From Actinomadura sp. NBRC 104412 (GTDB lineage Bacteria > Actinomycetota > Actinomycetes > Streptosporangiales > Streptosporangiaceae), in contig NZ_BSTM01000020.1 in NCBI RefSeq assembly GCF_030269515.1, positions 62,001 to 126,000 of the forward strand: a DNA stretch of 64,000 nt. Direction: 5' to 3'. The notes under the pieces are model-generated. The model did no database searches. It was not told the DNA's origin and saw nothing but the letters and a program-made list of their open reading frames with translations. Positions within the stretch are counted from its first letter, which is position 1. The number at the start of each line of letters is the position of its first letter. Below, in pieces: positions 36,407 through 45,401 of the stretch. Position numbers and translations under genes: made by a program.

Positions 36407-37270
36407 TTACGGCCGTGGGAGGTGCCGGGGTCTCAGTCCGAGCCCCCGAATGTGCCGGGCGATGTCGCCCAGGGGTGCGAGCCACACGTCAGGCAGGCTC
36501 GCCACGTACTCGACGAACTCCTCCAGGGCCGCCGCCCGTCCGGGACGTCCCGAGAGGAAGGGATGCGAGGTCAGCACAAAACAGCCACCGTCCTTTCGCA
36601 GGGCCTCGAACTCGGCGCGCCAGAGTTCGACCGCCTTGGCCGGGCTCTCGATCAGTCCCGACCCGGAGATCCCCGGGAGGAAGCAGTACTGCTCCCAGTC
36701 GTCCAGTCCCCAGTGGACGGGGATCTCCACGATCGACGCCGCGTCCTCGGCGTCCCCGGCCGCGAGCTCGTAGGGGACGTCGGCGTCCATCAGGCTGGAG
36801 TCGTACAGGAAGCCGCGGTCGGCCAGCAGCCGCGGCGACGCGTAGGTCAGCTCCCACATCGGCGCCCGGTAGCCGGCGGGCCGCACCCCCGCGACCGTCT
36901 CCAGGGCCTCCAGGCCCCGGTCCAGGATCTCCGCCTCCGCCCGCGGGTCCACGTCGATCAGCGGCTCGTGCAGGTAGCCGTGGTGGGCGATCTCGTGTCC
37001 CGCGTCCACGATGGAGCGGATCGCGTCCGGATGGCGGTGCGCGGTGTACCCGGGGACGAAGAACGTCGACCGCACCCCGTGCCGCTCCAGGATCCGCAGC
37101 AGCCGCGGCAGCCCGGTCAGCGGCCCGTACGCCTGGTGGCTCATCACGCTCATCCGGGACGCCGCGGCCGGGAGCTCCGCGAGCACCACCGACTCCGCGT
37201 CCACGTCGAACGAGAACGACGCCGCCGAGGTCGCCTCGCCAGGCCACGCCACCGGATCCGCCGGCCTCAT
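36407..37270 (-). CDS. Polysaccharide deacetylase/PuuE-like hydrolase
   Basis: 287 residues of the NodB-homology fold: FSFDVDAES gives the metal-binding aspartates and [12 protein letters not shown] the H-x3-H pair; [15 protein letters not shown] follows. No signal peptide, so it is cytoplasmic, which argues against a wall polysaccharide substrate and for a small-molecule amide hydrolase such as the allantoinase-like PuuE branch. ATG at 37270 overlaps the ureohydrolase stop (ATGA). The specific substrate is unknown. Confidence 0.8.
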   Translation of the reverse strand: MRPADPVAWPGEATSAASFSFDVDAESVVLAELPAAASRMSVMSHQAYGPLTGLPRLLRILERHGVRSTFFVPGYTAHRHPDAIRSIVDAGHEIAHHGYLHEPLIDVDPRAEAEILDRGLEALETVAGVRPAGYRAPMWELTYASPRLLADRGFLYDSSLMDADVPYELAAGDAEDAASIVEIPVHWGLDDWEQYCFLPGISGSGLIESPAKAVELWRAEFEALRKDGGCFVLTSHPFLSGRPGRAAALEEFVEYVASLPDVWLAPLGDIARHIRGLGLRPRHLPRP

Positions 37271-38241
37271 GAGGCCCTGCCCTTGGCCAGCAGGCTGATC
37301 AGCTCGTACGTGACGGTCGCGGCGGCGATCGAGGTGATCTCGGCGTGGTCGTAGGCGGGCGCCACCTCCACCACGTCGGCGCCGACGATGTTCAGCCCGT
37401 CGAAACCGCGCAGTATGCCCAGCAGCTCCCGGCTGGTCATGCCGCCGCTCTCCGGCGTGCCGGTCCCGGGCGCGTACGCGGGGTCCAGCACGTCGATGTC
37501 GATCGACAGGTAGACCGGCGCGTCCCGCACCCGTTCCCGCACCCGCTCGACGACGCCGCGCACGCCCAGGTCGTCGATCTCCGCGCAGTGCACGATCGTG
37601 AAGCCGAACCTGGCGTCGTCCACCAGGTCGCGCGGGTCGTACAGCGGGCCGCGGATGCCGACGTGCGCGCTCGCGTCCCGCAGCAGCAGCCCCTCCTCGG
37701 CGGCGCGCCGGAACGGGGTGCCGTGCGTGTACGGCTCGCCGAAGTAGGTGTCCCAGGTGTCCAGGTGCGCGTCGAAATGCACGAGCGCGACCGGCCCGTG
37801 CAGCGCGTGCGCCGCCCGCAGCGCCGGCAGCGCCACCGTGTGGTCGCCGCCGATCGTGACCGCCAGGCGGCCGTCCCCCGTCAGCTCCCGCAACCCCTCC
37901 TCGACCTGCCGCATCGCCTCCCCGATGTCGAACGGGTTGAGACCGAGGTCGCCCGCGTCCACCACCTGGCACGCCGCGAACGGAAGCACGTCCAGGGCCG
38001 GGTTGTACGGCTTGAGCAGCCGCGACCCCTGCCGGATCGCGGCCGGCCCGAACCGCGCGCCCGGACGGTACGAGACGCCGCCGTCGAACGGCGCCCCGAT
38101 CACCGCCACGTCGAAGTCCGGGACGTCGACGCTGCGCGGCAACCGGGCGAACGTCGTCAGCCCGGCGAAGCGCGGGAACTCCAGGGCGTTGGAAGGCCCG
38201 ACGGTGGGGCGCGAGGGGCGCGGGGGCTCTTGGGAGCTCAT
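37267..38241 (-). CDS. Ureohydrolase (agmatinase/guanidinobutyrase-like)
   Basis: 324 residues of the arginase/agmatinase family. Binuclear manganese motifs are all present: [14 protein letters not shown] and [29 protein letters not shown] precedes ATG 38241. It hydrolyses a guanidino group to urea plus an amine; agmatine, guanidinobutyrate or a related compound is possible. Coupled to the deacetylase-like gene downstream (ATGA). Confidence 0.87.
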   Translation of the reverse strand: MSSQEPPRPSRPTVGPSNALEFPRFAGLTTFARLPRSVDVPDFDVAVIGAPFDGGVSYRPGARFGPAAIRQGSRLLKPYNPALDVLPFAACQVVDAGDLGLNPFDIGEAMRQVEEGLRELTGDGRLAVTIGGDHTVALPALRAAHALHGPVALVHFDAHLDTWDTYFGEPYTHGTPFRRAAEEGLLLRDASAHVGIRGPLYDPRDLVDDARFGFTIVHCAEIDDLGVRGVVERVRERVRDAPVYLSIDIDVLDPAYAPGTGTPESGGMTSRELLGILRGFDGLNIVGADVVEVAPAYDHAEITSIAAATVTYELISLLAKGRAS

Positions 38242-38283
38242 TCTTTCCTCTCCGAGGGGTCGTTCACCGGGGGTAGGACATCG

Positions 38284-39033
38284 CTAGATGCGGGTTCGGG
38301 TGGTGCCGCCGTTGATGTGGAGGACCTGGCCGACGAGCGTGGGCAACCGGTCGTCGGCCAGGAACGACACGGCCGCCGCGATCTCGTCGGGGGTCGCGAT
38401 CCGGCCCAGCGGCACCCGCGCCGCGTACCGGGCGCGGATCTCCTCGACCGGGACGCCGGCGTCGCGGGCGTCCACCTCGAGCTGCGGCGTGTCGATCACG
38501 CTGGGCGCGACCGCGTTCACCGCGATGTGCAGCGGGCCCAGCTCGCGGCCCAGGGACTTGGTCAGCGCGATCAGCCCCGCCTTGGACGCGGCGTAGGCGG
38601 TGGCGTTCGGCCAGCCGATCACCCCCCACTCCGACGCGATCAGCACCATCCGGCCGCCGCCGCGTTCCGACATCCCGGGCAGCACCGCCTGCACGCAGGC
38701 GAACGCGCCGCCGAGGTTGGTGTCCACGACCCGCCACCAGTCGTCCAGGTCGTGCTCGGCCAGCGGCGCCATCGTCATGTACGCCGCGCCCGCGACCAGG
38801 ATCCCGACCGGCTCCCCCGCCTCCTCCTGGACCGCCGACACCATCCGCTCCACCGACTCCGGGTCGGCGACGTCGGCGGGCTCGCTGATGCCGCCCAGCT
38901 CCTCGGCCAGCTCGTCGATCGGGGGGCCGCCCGGCCTGTCGGTCAGCGCCACCAGATGCCCGTCGGAGGCCAGCCGGCGCGCCACCGCCCGTCCGAGCCC
39001 GCCGCCCGCCCCGGTCACCAGCGCCACCGCCAT
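38284..39033 (-). CDS. Short-chain dehydrogenase/reductase
   Basis: 249 residues. Cofactor loop TGAGGGLG, NAVAPSVIDTPQ, catalytic serine region IASEWGVIGW and the YAASK pair are present. An oxidoreductase on NAD(P), substrate unknown. Its ATG overlaps the stop of the second SDR (TGATG). Ends 42 bp before the ureohydrolase gene. Confidence 0.88.
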   Translation of the reverse strand: MAVALVTGAGGGLGRAVARRLASDGHLVALTDRPGGPPIDELAEELGGISEPADVADPESVERMVSAVQEEAGEPVGILVAGAAYMTMAPLAEHDLDDWWRVVDTNLGGAFACVQAVLPGMSERGGGRMVLIASEWGVIGWPNATAYAASKAGLIALTKSLGRELGPLHIAVNAVAPSVIDTPQLEVDARDAGVPVEEIRARYAARVPLGRIATPDEIAAAVSFLADDRLPTLVGQVLHINGGTTRTRI

Positions 39034-39728
39034 CAGATCACCGCCCCCGCGTTCGGCGAGATGATCTCCCCCACGCAGAACGTGCCCTCGTCCACCAGGT
39101 ACGCGGCGGCGAGCGCGATCTCCTCCGGCCGGCTCAGGCGGCCGGCCGGCAGCGTCTGGAGGTACGCGGGCCTGCGCCACGGCGACTCGGGAGGAAGCAG
39201 CGGCGTGTCGGTCGGGCCGGGCGCCACCGCGTTCACCCGTACGCCCAGCGGGGCCAGCTCGACCGCCAGCGCCCGGACCAGCCCGATCACCGCGCCCTTC
39301 GCGGCCGCGTAGTGCGCCTCGCCGTCACCGCCGCCGATCGCCAGCTCCGAGGACACCCCCACGATCGCCCCGCGCCCGCGCTCCGCCATCGCCGGGGCCA
39401 CCGCGCGGCACACGTTCAGCAACCCGCCCAGATGGACCCGCAGCATCCGCCGCCACTCCGTCCACGGGATGTCGGCCACCGGGGTGATGGCGTAGTGGCC
39501 CGCCGCGCACACCGCCGCCTCCACCTGCCCCAGCTCACGCTCGATCCGCGCGATCGCCGCGTTCACCTGGGTGGGGTCCGCCACGTCGACGCTCACACTG
39601 TGCTCGACGTCCGTCGAGTGACGCAGGTCCAGCCCGGCGGTGCGCCAGCCGCGCCGCGCCAGCTCGGCCACCACCGCCGCACCGATCCCGCTGGCCGCCC
39701 CGGTGACGAGAGCGACTCGTTCCGCCAT
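39033..39728 (-). CDS. Short-chain dehydrogenase/reductase
   Basis: 231 residues, first gene of the leftward operon. AGGAGGAAGGGT precedes ATG 39728. TGAASGIG cofactor loop, GVSSELAIGG with the serine, YAAAK catalytic pair and NAVAPGPTDTPLL. It is a paralogue of the following SDR; two adjacent SDRs could carry out successive oxidations or form a hetero-oligomer. Divergent from the PucR-type regulator with 173 bp between. Confidence 0.88.
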   Translation of the reverse strand: MAERVALVTGAASGIGAAVVAELARRGWRTAGLDLRHSTDVEHSVSVDVADPTQVNAAIARIERELGQVEAAVCAAGHYAITPVADIPWTEWRRMLRVHLGGLLNVCRAVAPAMAERGRGAIVGVSSELAIGGGDGEAHYAAAKGAVIGLVRALAVELAPLGVRVNAVAPGPTDTPLLPPESPWRRPAYLQTLPAGRLSRPEEIALAAAYLVDEGTFCVGEIISPNAGAVI

Positions 39729-39901
39729 ACCCTTCCTCCTGATCGTGAGGAAGCAAGGCAAACCCGATAACGGGGCAGGTAGCAAGGGTTTTGCGCGAAA
39801 CTTGGCCAACCGCACCTCGAATGCGCCCGGCGCTCGTGGAGTTGTCCAACACCTGGTCATGCGTGTGTTACACGGCCGACTCATCGTGCGACGCTGAGAG
39901 G

Positions 39902-40984
39902 GTGAGCAGTGACCAGGCGGACCGGCTGCGCCTCACCGTCGGACAGCTCCTTGAGGTGCCGCACTTCCATCTGCGACTGGTCGCCGGGGCGGCGGGTCTC
40001 GACCGGCCGGTCCGCTGGGCGCATTCCACCGAACTGCTCGACCCCGGCCCCTACCTCCGGGGCAACGAGGTCGTCCTGACCGTCGGCGCGTCCTTGACCG
40101 ACCCGTCGCGCTGCGAGACGTTTGCCCGTTCCGTCCACGCCAGCAAGGCCAGCGCGATCGGGTTCGGCACCGGTGACGTCATGGACGAACCCCCGGAGGC
40201 CCTGTGCGAAGCGTGCGACGAGCTCGACCTGCCCCTGCTCGAAGTACCGCCGGAGGTCCCGTTCCTGAGCTTCACCGAGTGGTTCGCCGACCGGCTGGCC
40301 TCGTCCCGGGACAAGCAACGCGAACGCGAGGAGACCGGGCGCATCCTCGACATGGTGCGCAACGGGCTGGCCTCACCCGAGGTGTTGCGCGACAGGCTGG
40401 AGGCGGCAAGGCTGTCCACCGACACCGTGATCGTGCTGGCCGTGCCCGCGGAGAACATCCCCGAGCGGGTGGACGCCTCCATCGGCGCCGTGCTCGCCGT
40501 AGAGGGTGACGTCGGGCGTGTCCTGGTCAACACCGAACGGCACGCGGAGGAACTCGCCGTGGCATGGGGCGGAGTCGGGGGGATGAGCACGCCCGCGCCC
40601 CTGGAGAGCCTCGGGCAGGGCCTCTCGGAGAGCGTGCTGGCCCTGGAGGCGGCCCAGCGCGGCGGCCGCGGCATCGTCCGCGCCGCCGACCTGGCCACCT
40701 TCCAGGGCCTGCTGGGACGTCTGGAACGCCACCAGATCGCCCCGTTCATGGAGCAGATCGCCCGTCCCCTGGAGGAGTACGACGCCGCGCACGGCACGAA
40801 GCTGGTCGACACCCTTCGCGCCTTCCTCAAGACCGGCGGCGCCGTCAGTGAGACGTCCCGGGAGCTGTACCTGCACCCGAACACCCTGCGGCACCGCCTG
40901 TCCAGGATCGAGGCGCTGACGGGACGCAACCCGCTCGACTTCGAGGACCGCGTGGCGCTCGCCGTGGCCATGTGGGTGTCCTGA
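39902..40984 (+). CDS. PucR-family transcriptional regulator
   Basis: 360 residues. The N-terminal PucR sensing domain (from LTVGQLLEVPHFHLRLVAGA, with WAHSTELLDPGPYLRGNEVVLT) is followed by a GGDEF-like/CdaR linker. A C-terminal helix-turn-helix completes it (FLKTGGAVSETSRELYLHPN, TLRHRLSRIEALTGRN). GTG 39902 gives VSSDQADRLRL; a GAGAGG directly abuts it, so translation may be leaderless, and a start further upstream cannot be excluded. It is divergent from the SDR/ureohydrolase/permease operon and very likely controls it. PucR proteins classically govern purine or amine catabolism. Confidence 0.88.
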   Translation: MSSDQADRLRLTVGQLLEVPHFHLRLVAGAAGLDRPVRWAHSTELLDPGPYLRGNEVVLTVGASLTDPSRCETFARSVHASKASAIGFGTGDVMDEPPEALCEACDELDLPLLEVPPEVPFLSFTEWFADRLASSRDKQREREETGRILDMVRNGLASPEVLRDRLEAARLSTDTVIVLAVPAENIPERVDASIGAVLAVEGDVGRVLVNTERHAEELAVAWGGVGGMSTPAPLESLGQGLSESVLALEAAQRGGRGIVRAADLATFQGLLGRLERHQIAPFMEQIARPLEEYDAAHGTKLVDTLRAFLKTGGAVSETSRELYLHPNTLRHRLSRIEALTGRNPLDFEDRVALAVAMWVS

Positions 40985-41014
40985 ACCGTCGGTGGCGGCG
41001 GCTAGCGTCGCCTC

Positions 41015-41174
41015 GTGGCCGGCATCCGCTACATCACGGGGGACGCGACCTCGGGCATGGTACCGCGACCGTGCCCGCATCGGTTGCGGCCTGGCCGGAG
41101 GAAAGTGGCCTCGGGTAGAGCCCTTGATCGCGAAGGGGGTGCACGTCACGGTCTACGACGCCGATCTACCGTGA
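41015..41174 (+). pseudogene. Macro-domain gene remnant
   Basis: The first codons from GTG 41015 read VAGIRYITGDAT, the start of a macro (ADP-ribose-binding) domain. In another frame the sequence continues RIGCGLAGGKWPRVEPLI and VHVTVYDADLP, the C-terminal macro-domain signature, ending at 41174. The 100 or so residues expected in between are missing and the ends are out of frame, so this is the scar of an internal deletion. Confidence 0.7.
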
Positions 41175-41298
41175 AACCCGGGAGTGGTGCGGTGATGAGT
41201 TCCCGTCCCGCGCGGGGTCTAGTCCTGTGAGAGCGCCGGTGCGCATTCCGGTGGACGGGGCCGGAGCGTGCGCTCGCGGACGGAGGCCGGCCGGAACG

Positions 41299-42324
41299 AT
41301 GGTGGATCAGACGGAGTTCGCCCGCCTGGCGAACCCCTACAGGGGCGAGCTGCTCGCGCATTGCTATCGCATGGTCGGCTCCGTTCATGACGCCGAGGAC
41401 CTCGTCCAGGAGACGTATCTCCGGGCGTGGCGGTCCTTCGACGGGTTCGAGGGGCGGACGTCGCTGCGCCGGTGGCTGTACCGGATCGCCACCAACCGGT
41501 GCCTGACCGCGCTGGAACGGGCCGCCCGCCGCCCGCTGCCCTCGGGGCTGTCACGTCCCGCCGAGGACGCGGACGTCCCGCCGGCGCCCGGGGAGCCCGG
41601 GATGCCGTGGCTGGAGCCCGTACCGGACGCGCTGCTGCGTCCCGGCGGATCGCGGGCCGTCGGTGCCCGGGTGCCGTCCGGGCCGGACGATCCGGCGGCG
41701 ATCGTCACCGGGCGCGGCAGCGTCCGGCTGGCGCTGGTCGCGGCGATGCAGCATCTGCCGGCGCGGCAGCGCGCGGTGCTGATCCTCCGGGACGTCCTGG
41801 ACTGGCGTGCCGCCGAGGTCGCCGACCTGCTCGGCATGACCACCGCCGCGGTGAACAGCCTCCTGCGACGCGCCCGCGCCCGCATCGAGGAGGCGGCGGT
41901 CGGCGAGGACGAGGTCTCCGAGCCGGACGACCCGGCCCGCCGCGCGGTGCTCGACCGGTACGTCGCGGCCTTCCACGACGCGGACATGGACGGGCTGTCC
42001 CGGCTGCTGAGGGACGACGCGATCCTGGAGATGCCCCCGTCCCCGACCTGGTTCCGGGGCCGCGAGGCGGTCATGCGGTTCCTTTCGTCCCAGTGCGCGG
42101 ACGGGTTCGGTGGCAAACGCCTCATCCCCACGGCCGCCAACGGCCAACCGGCGGCAGCGGTCTACATCCGCGGTGCCGGCGGGGCCTACCGCGCGCACTC
42201 CATCCAGGTGCTCACACCGAGCACGCGCGAGCAGGACGGGACGTACGAGATCGCGCGGATCGTCGCCTTCCTCGACACACGTCTCTTCGCGCTTTTCGGT
42301 CTGCCGGCTGAGGCCGTGCCATGA
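41299..42324 (+). CDS. ECF-type sigma-70 factor with SnoaL-like C-terminal domain
   Basis: 341 residues. ATG at 41299 chosen (CGGAGG upstream). Region 2 at about 8-75 (YRGELLAHCYRMVGSVHDAEDLVQETYLRAWR) and region 4 at about 150-200 (LPARQRAVLILRDVLDWRAAEVADLLGMTTAAVNSLLRRAR). A SnoaL-like domain fills about 215-335, as in the SigG/SigJ-like and TIGR02960 sigma factors, where the tail is thought to regulate activity in place of a classic anti-sigma. The stop overlaps the next gene start (ATGA), so it is coupled to the DinB-like protein. Confidence 0.92.
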   Translation: MVDQTEFARLANPYRGELLAHCYRMVGSVHDAEDLVQETYLRAWRSFDGFEGRTSLRRWLYRIATNRCLTALERAARRPLPSGLSRPAEDADVPPAPGEPGMPWLEPVPDALLRPGGSRAVGARVPSGPDDPAAIVTGRGSVRLALVAAMQHLPARQRAVLILRDVLDWRAAEVADLLGMTTAAVNSLLRRARARIEEAAVGEDEVSEPDDPARRAVLDRYVAAFHDADMDGLSRLLRDDAILEMPPSPTWFRGREAVMRFLSSQCADGFGGKRLIPTAANGQPAAAVYIRGAGGAYRAHSIQVLTPSTREQDGTYEIARIVAFLDTRLFALFGLPAEAVP

Positions 42325-42917
42325 GCGGTGGGCTGGCGGAGGGGGTGGAGCTGCTCGAACGGGCGGTCGGTTACACCCTCGGGGCGTTGAGCAGGGTCAC
42401 CAAGGCGTCGTTGTGCTGGCCGACGCCGTGCACGGGCTGGAACCTGAGGGCGTTGCTGCGGCATTTGGACGACTCGCTCGACGTCCTGTCCGAGGGGGCC
42501 GATACCGGTGGCGTGTGTCCCGTCCGGGGCGCGCCGGTGCCCGCAGAGGACGTGGTGGCCTCCGTGCGGGCGAGGGCGGGCGCGGTGCTCGGCGCCTGGG
42601 CGGGGACCATCGACGCCGCGGAAGGTGACGATCACGCTCTGGCCGTGGGCGACCTGCCGCTGATGGCGAGTTGCGCGGCGGGCGTCGGCGCGCTCGAGAT
42701 CGCCGTTCACGGCTGGGACATCTCCCGCACGCTGGGCCTGCGCCGCCCGATGCCGCCCGAGCTCGCCACCGACCTGCTGGAGATCGCCCGGCTGACGGTG
42801 GGCGACACCGGCCGCCACCCGCTGTTCGCCGCCGCGGTCCCCGTGCCGCCGCACACCCGTGAGGACGACCGGCTGGCCGCCTACCTGGGCCGCGACCCGT
42901 CCCGCTGTGGCCCGTGA
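42321..42917 (+). CDS. TIGR03086-type DinB/mycothiol-dependent fold protein
   Basis: 198 residues of the maleylpyruvate isomerase N-terminal-like, DinB-type four-helix bundle: CWPTPCTGWNLRALLRHLDDSLD at the start and EIAVHGWDISRTLGLRRP holding the metal histidine. ATGA overlap with the sigma-factor gene means joint expression; proteins of this kind regularly neighbour such sigma factors. It may act as a thiol-dependent enzyme or sensor; unproven. Confidence 0.82.
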   Translation: MSGGLAEGVELLERAVGYTLGALSRVTKASLCWPTPCTGWNLRALLRHLDDSLDVLSEGADTGGVCPVRGAPVPAEDVVASVRARAGAVLGAWAGTIDAAEGDDHALAVGDLPLMASCAAGVGALEIAVHGWDISRTLGLRRPMPPELATDLLEIARLTVGDTGRHPLFAAAVPVPPHTREDDRLAAYLGRDPSRCGP

Positions 42918-42985
42918 CGAGTGGGCGCCCCCGCCGGGGTCTCGTCTGACAGAACGCTTTTCGTCGGAGCCGTAAGGAGAGCGGA

Positions 42986-44425
42986 ATGTCGGAGCGAGCG
43001 GGGACGGCGCGGCGCCGTCCCCCGCATGTCGCCTGGACCCTGGTGCTGGCGCCGATCGGGGTCTTCCTGACCGCCCTGGACGTGGTCGTGGTGTCCACCG
43101 CGCTGCCCGCGATCCAGCGGGAGCTCGGCGCCGGACTGGCCGATCTGGAATGGACGCTCAACGCCTACAACCTGGCGTTCGCGTGCCTGATGCTGACGGG
43201 GGCCGCGCTGGGCGACCGGTTCGGGCGGCGCCGGATGTTCGTCTCCGGCGTGCTGGTCTTCAGCCTCGCCTCGGCGGCGGCCGCCCTGTCGGGGTCGGCC
43301 GCCGAGCTGATCGTCGCGCGGGTGGTCCAGGGCGCGGGGGCGGCCGTGATCATGCCGCTGACCCTCACGCTGATCGTGGACGCCTTCCCGGCGTCCCGCC
43401 GGGGCACGGCGCTGGGCATCTGGGGCGGCGTGACGGGGCTCGGGGTGGCCGCGGGTCCGGTCGTCGGCGGCGCGATCACTGAGGGCGTCTCCTGGCAGTG
43501 GATCTTCTGGGTGAACGTCCCGGTCGGCCTGGCGCTGGCGGCGCTGTCCGCCGTGCGGCTGCGCGAGAGCCACGGACCGCGGTCGCGGCTCGACCCCCTG
43601 GGGCTCGTCCTGATCGCGGCCGGTCTGTTCGCGCTGACCTGGGCCCCGGTACGGGCGCCGGCGATCGGCTGGGGGACTTTCGAGGTGATCGGGGCCGCGC
43701 TGTCCGGCGCGCTGCTGGTCGGCGCCTTCGTCGCCTGGGAGCGCAGGGCCAGGTACCCGATGATGCCGCTGGCCCTGTTCCGCCTGCGCGGCTTCGTCAC
43801 CGCGAACGCCATCGGCTTCCTCCAGCAGATGTCGATCATCGGTTCGCTGTTCATGCTGTCGCAGATGTTCCAGGTGGGGCTCGGCTACTCGCCGTGGGAG
43901 GCGGGCCTGCGGATCCTCGTCTGGAACGGGACGGTGATGGTGGTCGCCCCGATCGCGGGGGCGCTGGCCGACCGGTTCGGCGACCGTCCCGTCCTGATCG
44001 CGGGCATGGCCCTCCAAGGGACCGGGCTCGGCTGGGTGGCCACGGTCGCCCAGGTGGACGTCGGCTACGGCGCCCTCGTCGTCCCCCTGCTCGTCGCGGG
44101 TGTGGGCATCGCGATGTGCCTGCCGCCCGTGGCCAATCTCGTCACGATCTCCGTGCCGTTCGAGGAGGCCGGGGTGGCCGCCGGGGTCAACAGCGCCATG
44201 CGCGAACTGGGCTCGGTCTTCGGCGTGGCGGTCGTGGCGCTGATCTTCGCGTCCTATGGCGGCTACACCACCTCGTCGACCTTCATGACCGGATTCCAGC
44301 CCGCCATGTGGACGGCCGCCGCGATCGCCCTCGCGGCCACCATCCCGGCCTTCCTGGCACCAAGAAAGGCGAACGTCCAACCACCCATGACCCCGGCTCC
44401 AGAGGCAGTGAAGAGCGCTTCGTGA
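42986..44425 (+). CDS. DHA2-family MFS drug exporter
   Basis: 479 residues, about 14 membrane helices as in the EmrB/QacA subgroup. Landmarks: FLTALDVVVVSTALPAIQREL (motif D1-like), LGDRFGRRRMFVSG (motif A) and LGIWGGVTGLGVAAGPVVGG (motif C, antiporter signature). ATG 42986 with AAGGAGAG upstream. It exports drugs or metabolites with proton antiport. Sits after the sigma factor pair with a 68-bp gap, so may belong to the same regulon. A hairpin follows. Confidence 0.92.
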   Translation: MSERAGTARRRPPHVAWTLVLAPIGVFLTALDVVVVSTALPAIQRELGAGLADLEWTLNAYNLAFACLMLTGAALGDRFGRRRMFVSGVLVFSLASAAAALSGSAAELIVARVVQGAGAAVIMPLTLTLIVDAFPASRRGTALGIWGGVTGLGVAAGPVVGGAITEGVSWQWIFWVNVPVGLALAALSAVRLRESHGPRSRLDPLGLVLIAAGLFALTWAPVRAPAIGWGTFEVIGAALSGALLVGAFVAWERRARYPMMPLALFRLRGFVTANAIGFLQQMSIIGSLFMLSQMFQVGLGYSPWEAGLRILVWNGTVMVVAPIAGALADRFGDRPVLIAGMALQGTGLGWVATVAQVDVGYGALVVPLLVAGVGIAMCLPPVANLVTISVPFEEAGVAAGVNSAMRELGSVFGVAVVALIFASYGGYTTSSTFMTGFQPAMWTAAAIALAATIPAFLAPRKANVQPPMTPAPEAVKSAS

Positions 44426-44439
44426 ACGGAGGGGACTCC

Positions 44440-44481
44440 CCGAAGGTCTCGTCAGGCGGCCTCACCTGTCGTGACCTTCGG
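44440..44481 (+). terminator. Possible terminator after exporter gene
   Basis: Perfect 9-bp arms CCGAAGGTC and GACCTTCGG separated by 24 bases, 15 bp after the stop of the MFS gene. Confidence 0.5.
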
Positions 44482-44622
44482 GTCCTCCGGAACCTGGGCG
44501 GTCTGTTGGAGGCCCTTCACCACTACGCCAGTACCCTGCCGCTGGCGATCGGCGTACAGGACAGCAAGGCACGCTCGACGTGTAGGGCCTGGGCGGTCTG
44601 ATGCGCCGCTTGGTTTTGTGGT

Positions 44623-45306
44623 TCAAGGGGTTATGGGGCGGTCGAGGACCTTGAGGGCTGCCTTTTGGTCGCCTTCCCATTCGATGGCTTCGGTTTGTGG
44701 GGAGACTCGCTTCCAGAGCATCAGGAAGAGGGTTGGGGCGGGGCCGTGGAGGGTGGCGACGGGGGTACCCGGCCCTAAGGTCCAGGTTTGGGGCATGTCG
44801 GTTGCGACTAGGCGGATTGCCTGGTCGGGGGCGGTGGCTCGGGAGAGTCTGACCTGGCGCGGGAACATGTCGTTGATGGCCTCGCTGACGCCGTCGGCGG
44901 CCAGGGCGGGGTCGAGAGGGGACGGGGCGCCGGTGGCGTGTTCGGCGTCCCAGCGGTGGACGGCGGTCTCCAGGGCGCGGCGGCGGCGCCAGAAGGCGAC
45001 CGTGCGCGGCGGATAGAACGTCCAAGCCTCTGTGGACGGGTCGGTTTCGAGGGCGGTCAGCAGGGTTTCGCTGGTTTCGTTGAACCACCGCCTGAGTTCG
45101 GCCGGGTCGCGGGGCGCAGGGGCGCCCTTGTGTTTTCCGTGCTTTTCAGTGATCGCTACGGCGGACCAGAGGTTGCCGTTGCCCAGGTGGTCTGCCAGGT
45201 CGTACAGCGTCCAGTCGCCGCAGTGCTCGATCGGCGTGGTCAGGTCGCTCCTCAGGCACGCCTCGAAGGCGTCCAGGTCGCGGCGTAGGAAGGTGAGGAA
45301 CTCCAT
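44623..45306 (-). CDS. Maleylpyruvate isomerase/mycothiol-dependent family protein
   Basis: 227 residues. The N-terminal DinB-like bundle (DAFEACLRSDLTTPIEHCGDW, TLYDLADHLGNGNLW) carries the family's histidine positions, with ETAVHRWDAEHATG further on; the C-terminal part matches the MDMPI_C type. Mycothiol is the actinobacterial thiol cofactor. The gene is noticeably less GC-rich than its neighbours (about 58% in 44641-44700) and codes with more T-ending codons, hinting at recent arrival. Substrate unknown. Confidence 0.8.
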   Translation of the reverse strand: MEFLTFLRRDLDAFEACLRSDLTTPIEHCGDWTLYDLADHLGNGNLWSAVAITEKHGKHKGAPAPRDPAELRRWFNETSETLLTALETDPSTEAWTFYPPRTVAFWRRRRALETAVHRWDAEHATGAPSPLDPALAADGVSEAINDMFPRQVRLSRATAPDQAIRLVATDMPQTWTLGPGTPVATLHGPAPTLFLMLWKRVSPQTEAIEWEGDQKAALKVLDRPITP

Positions 45307-45401
45307 GCCGTGACCGTACAGCCGGCTACCCGACGGGTGGTGGGCTGGGAATGACGCGGAGGGTGGTCCAGGGAAGGCCAAACCCGCGTGGCACGCTCCT
45401 T

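Noticed and set aside
44482-44622. Short rightward coding stretch (LRNLGGLLEALHHYAS...) after the exporter hairpin
   Set aside because: Too short, no start with a ribosome site and no recognisable family; may be chance or an unrecognisable remnant.
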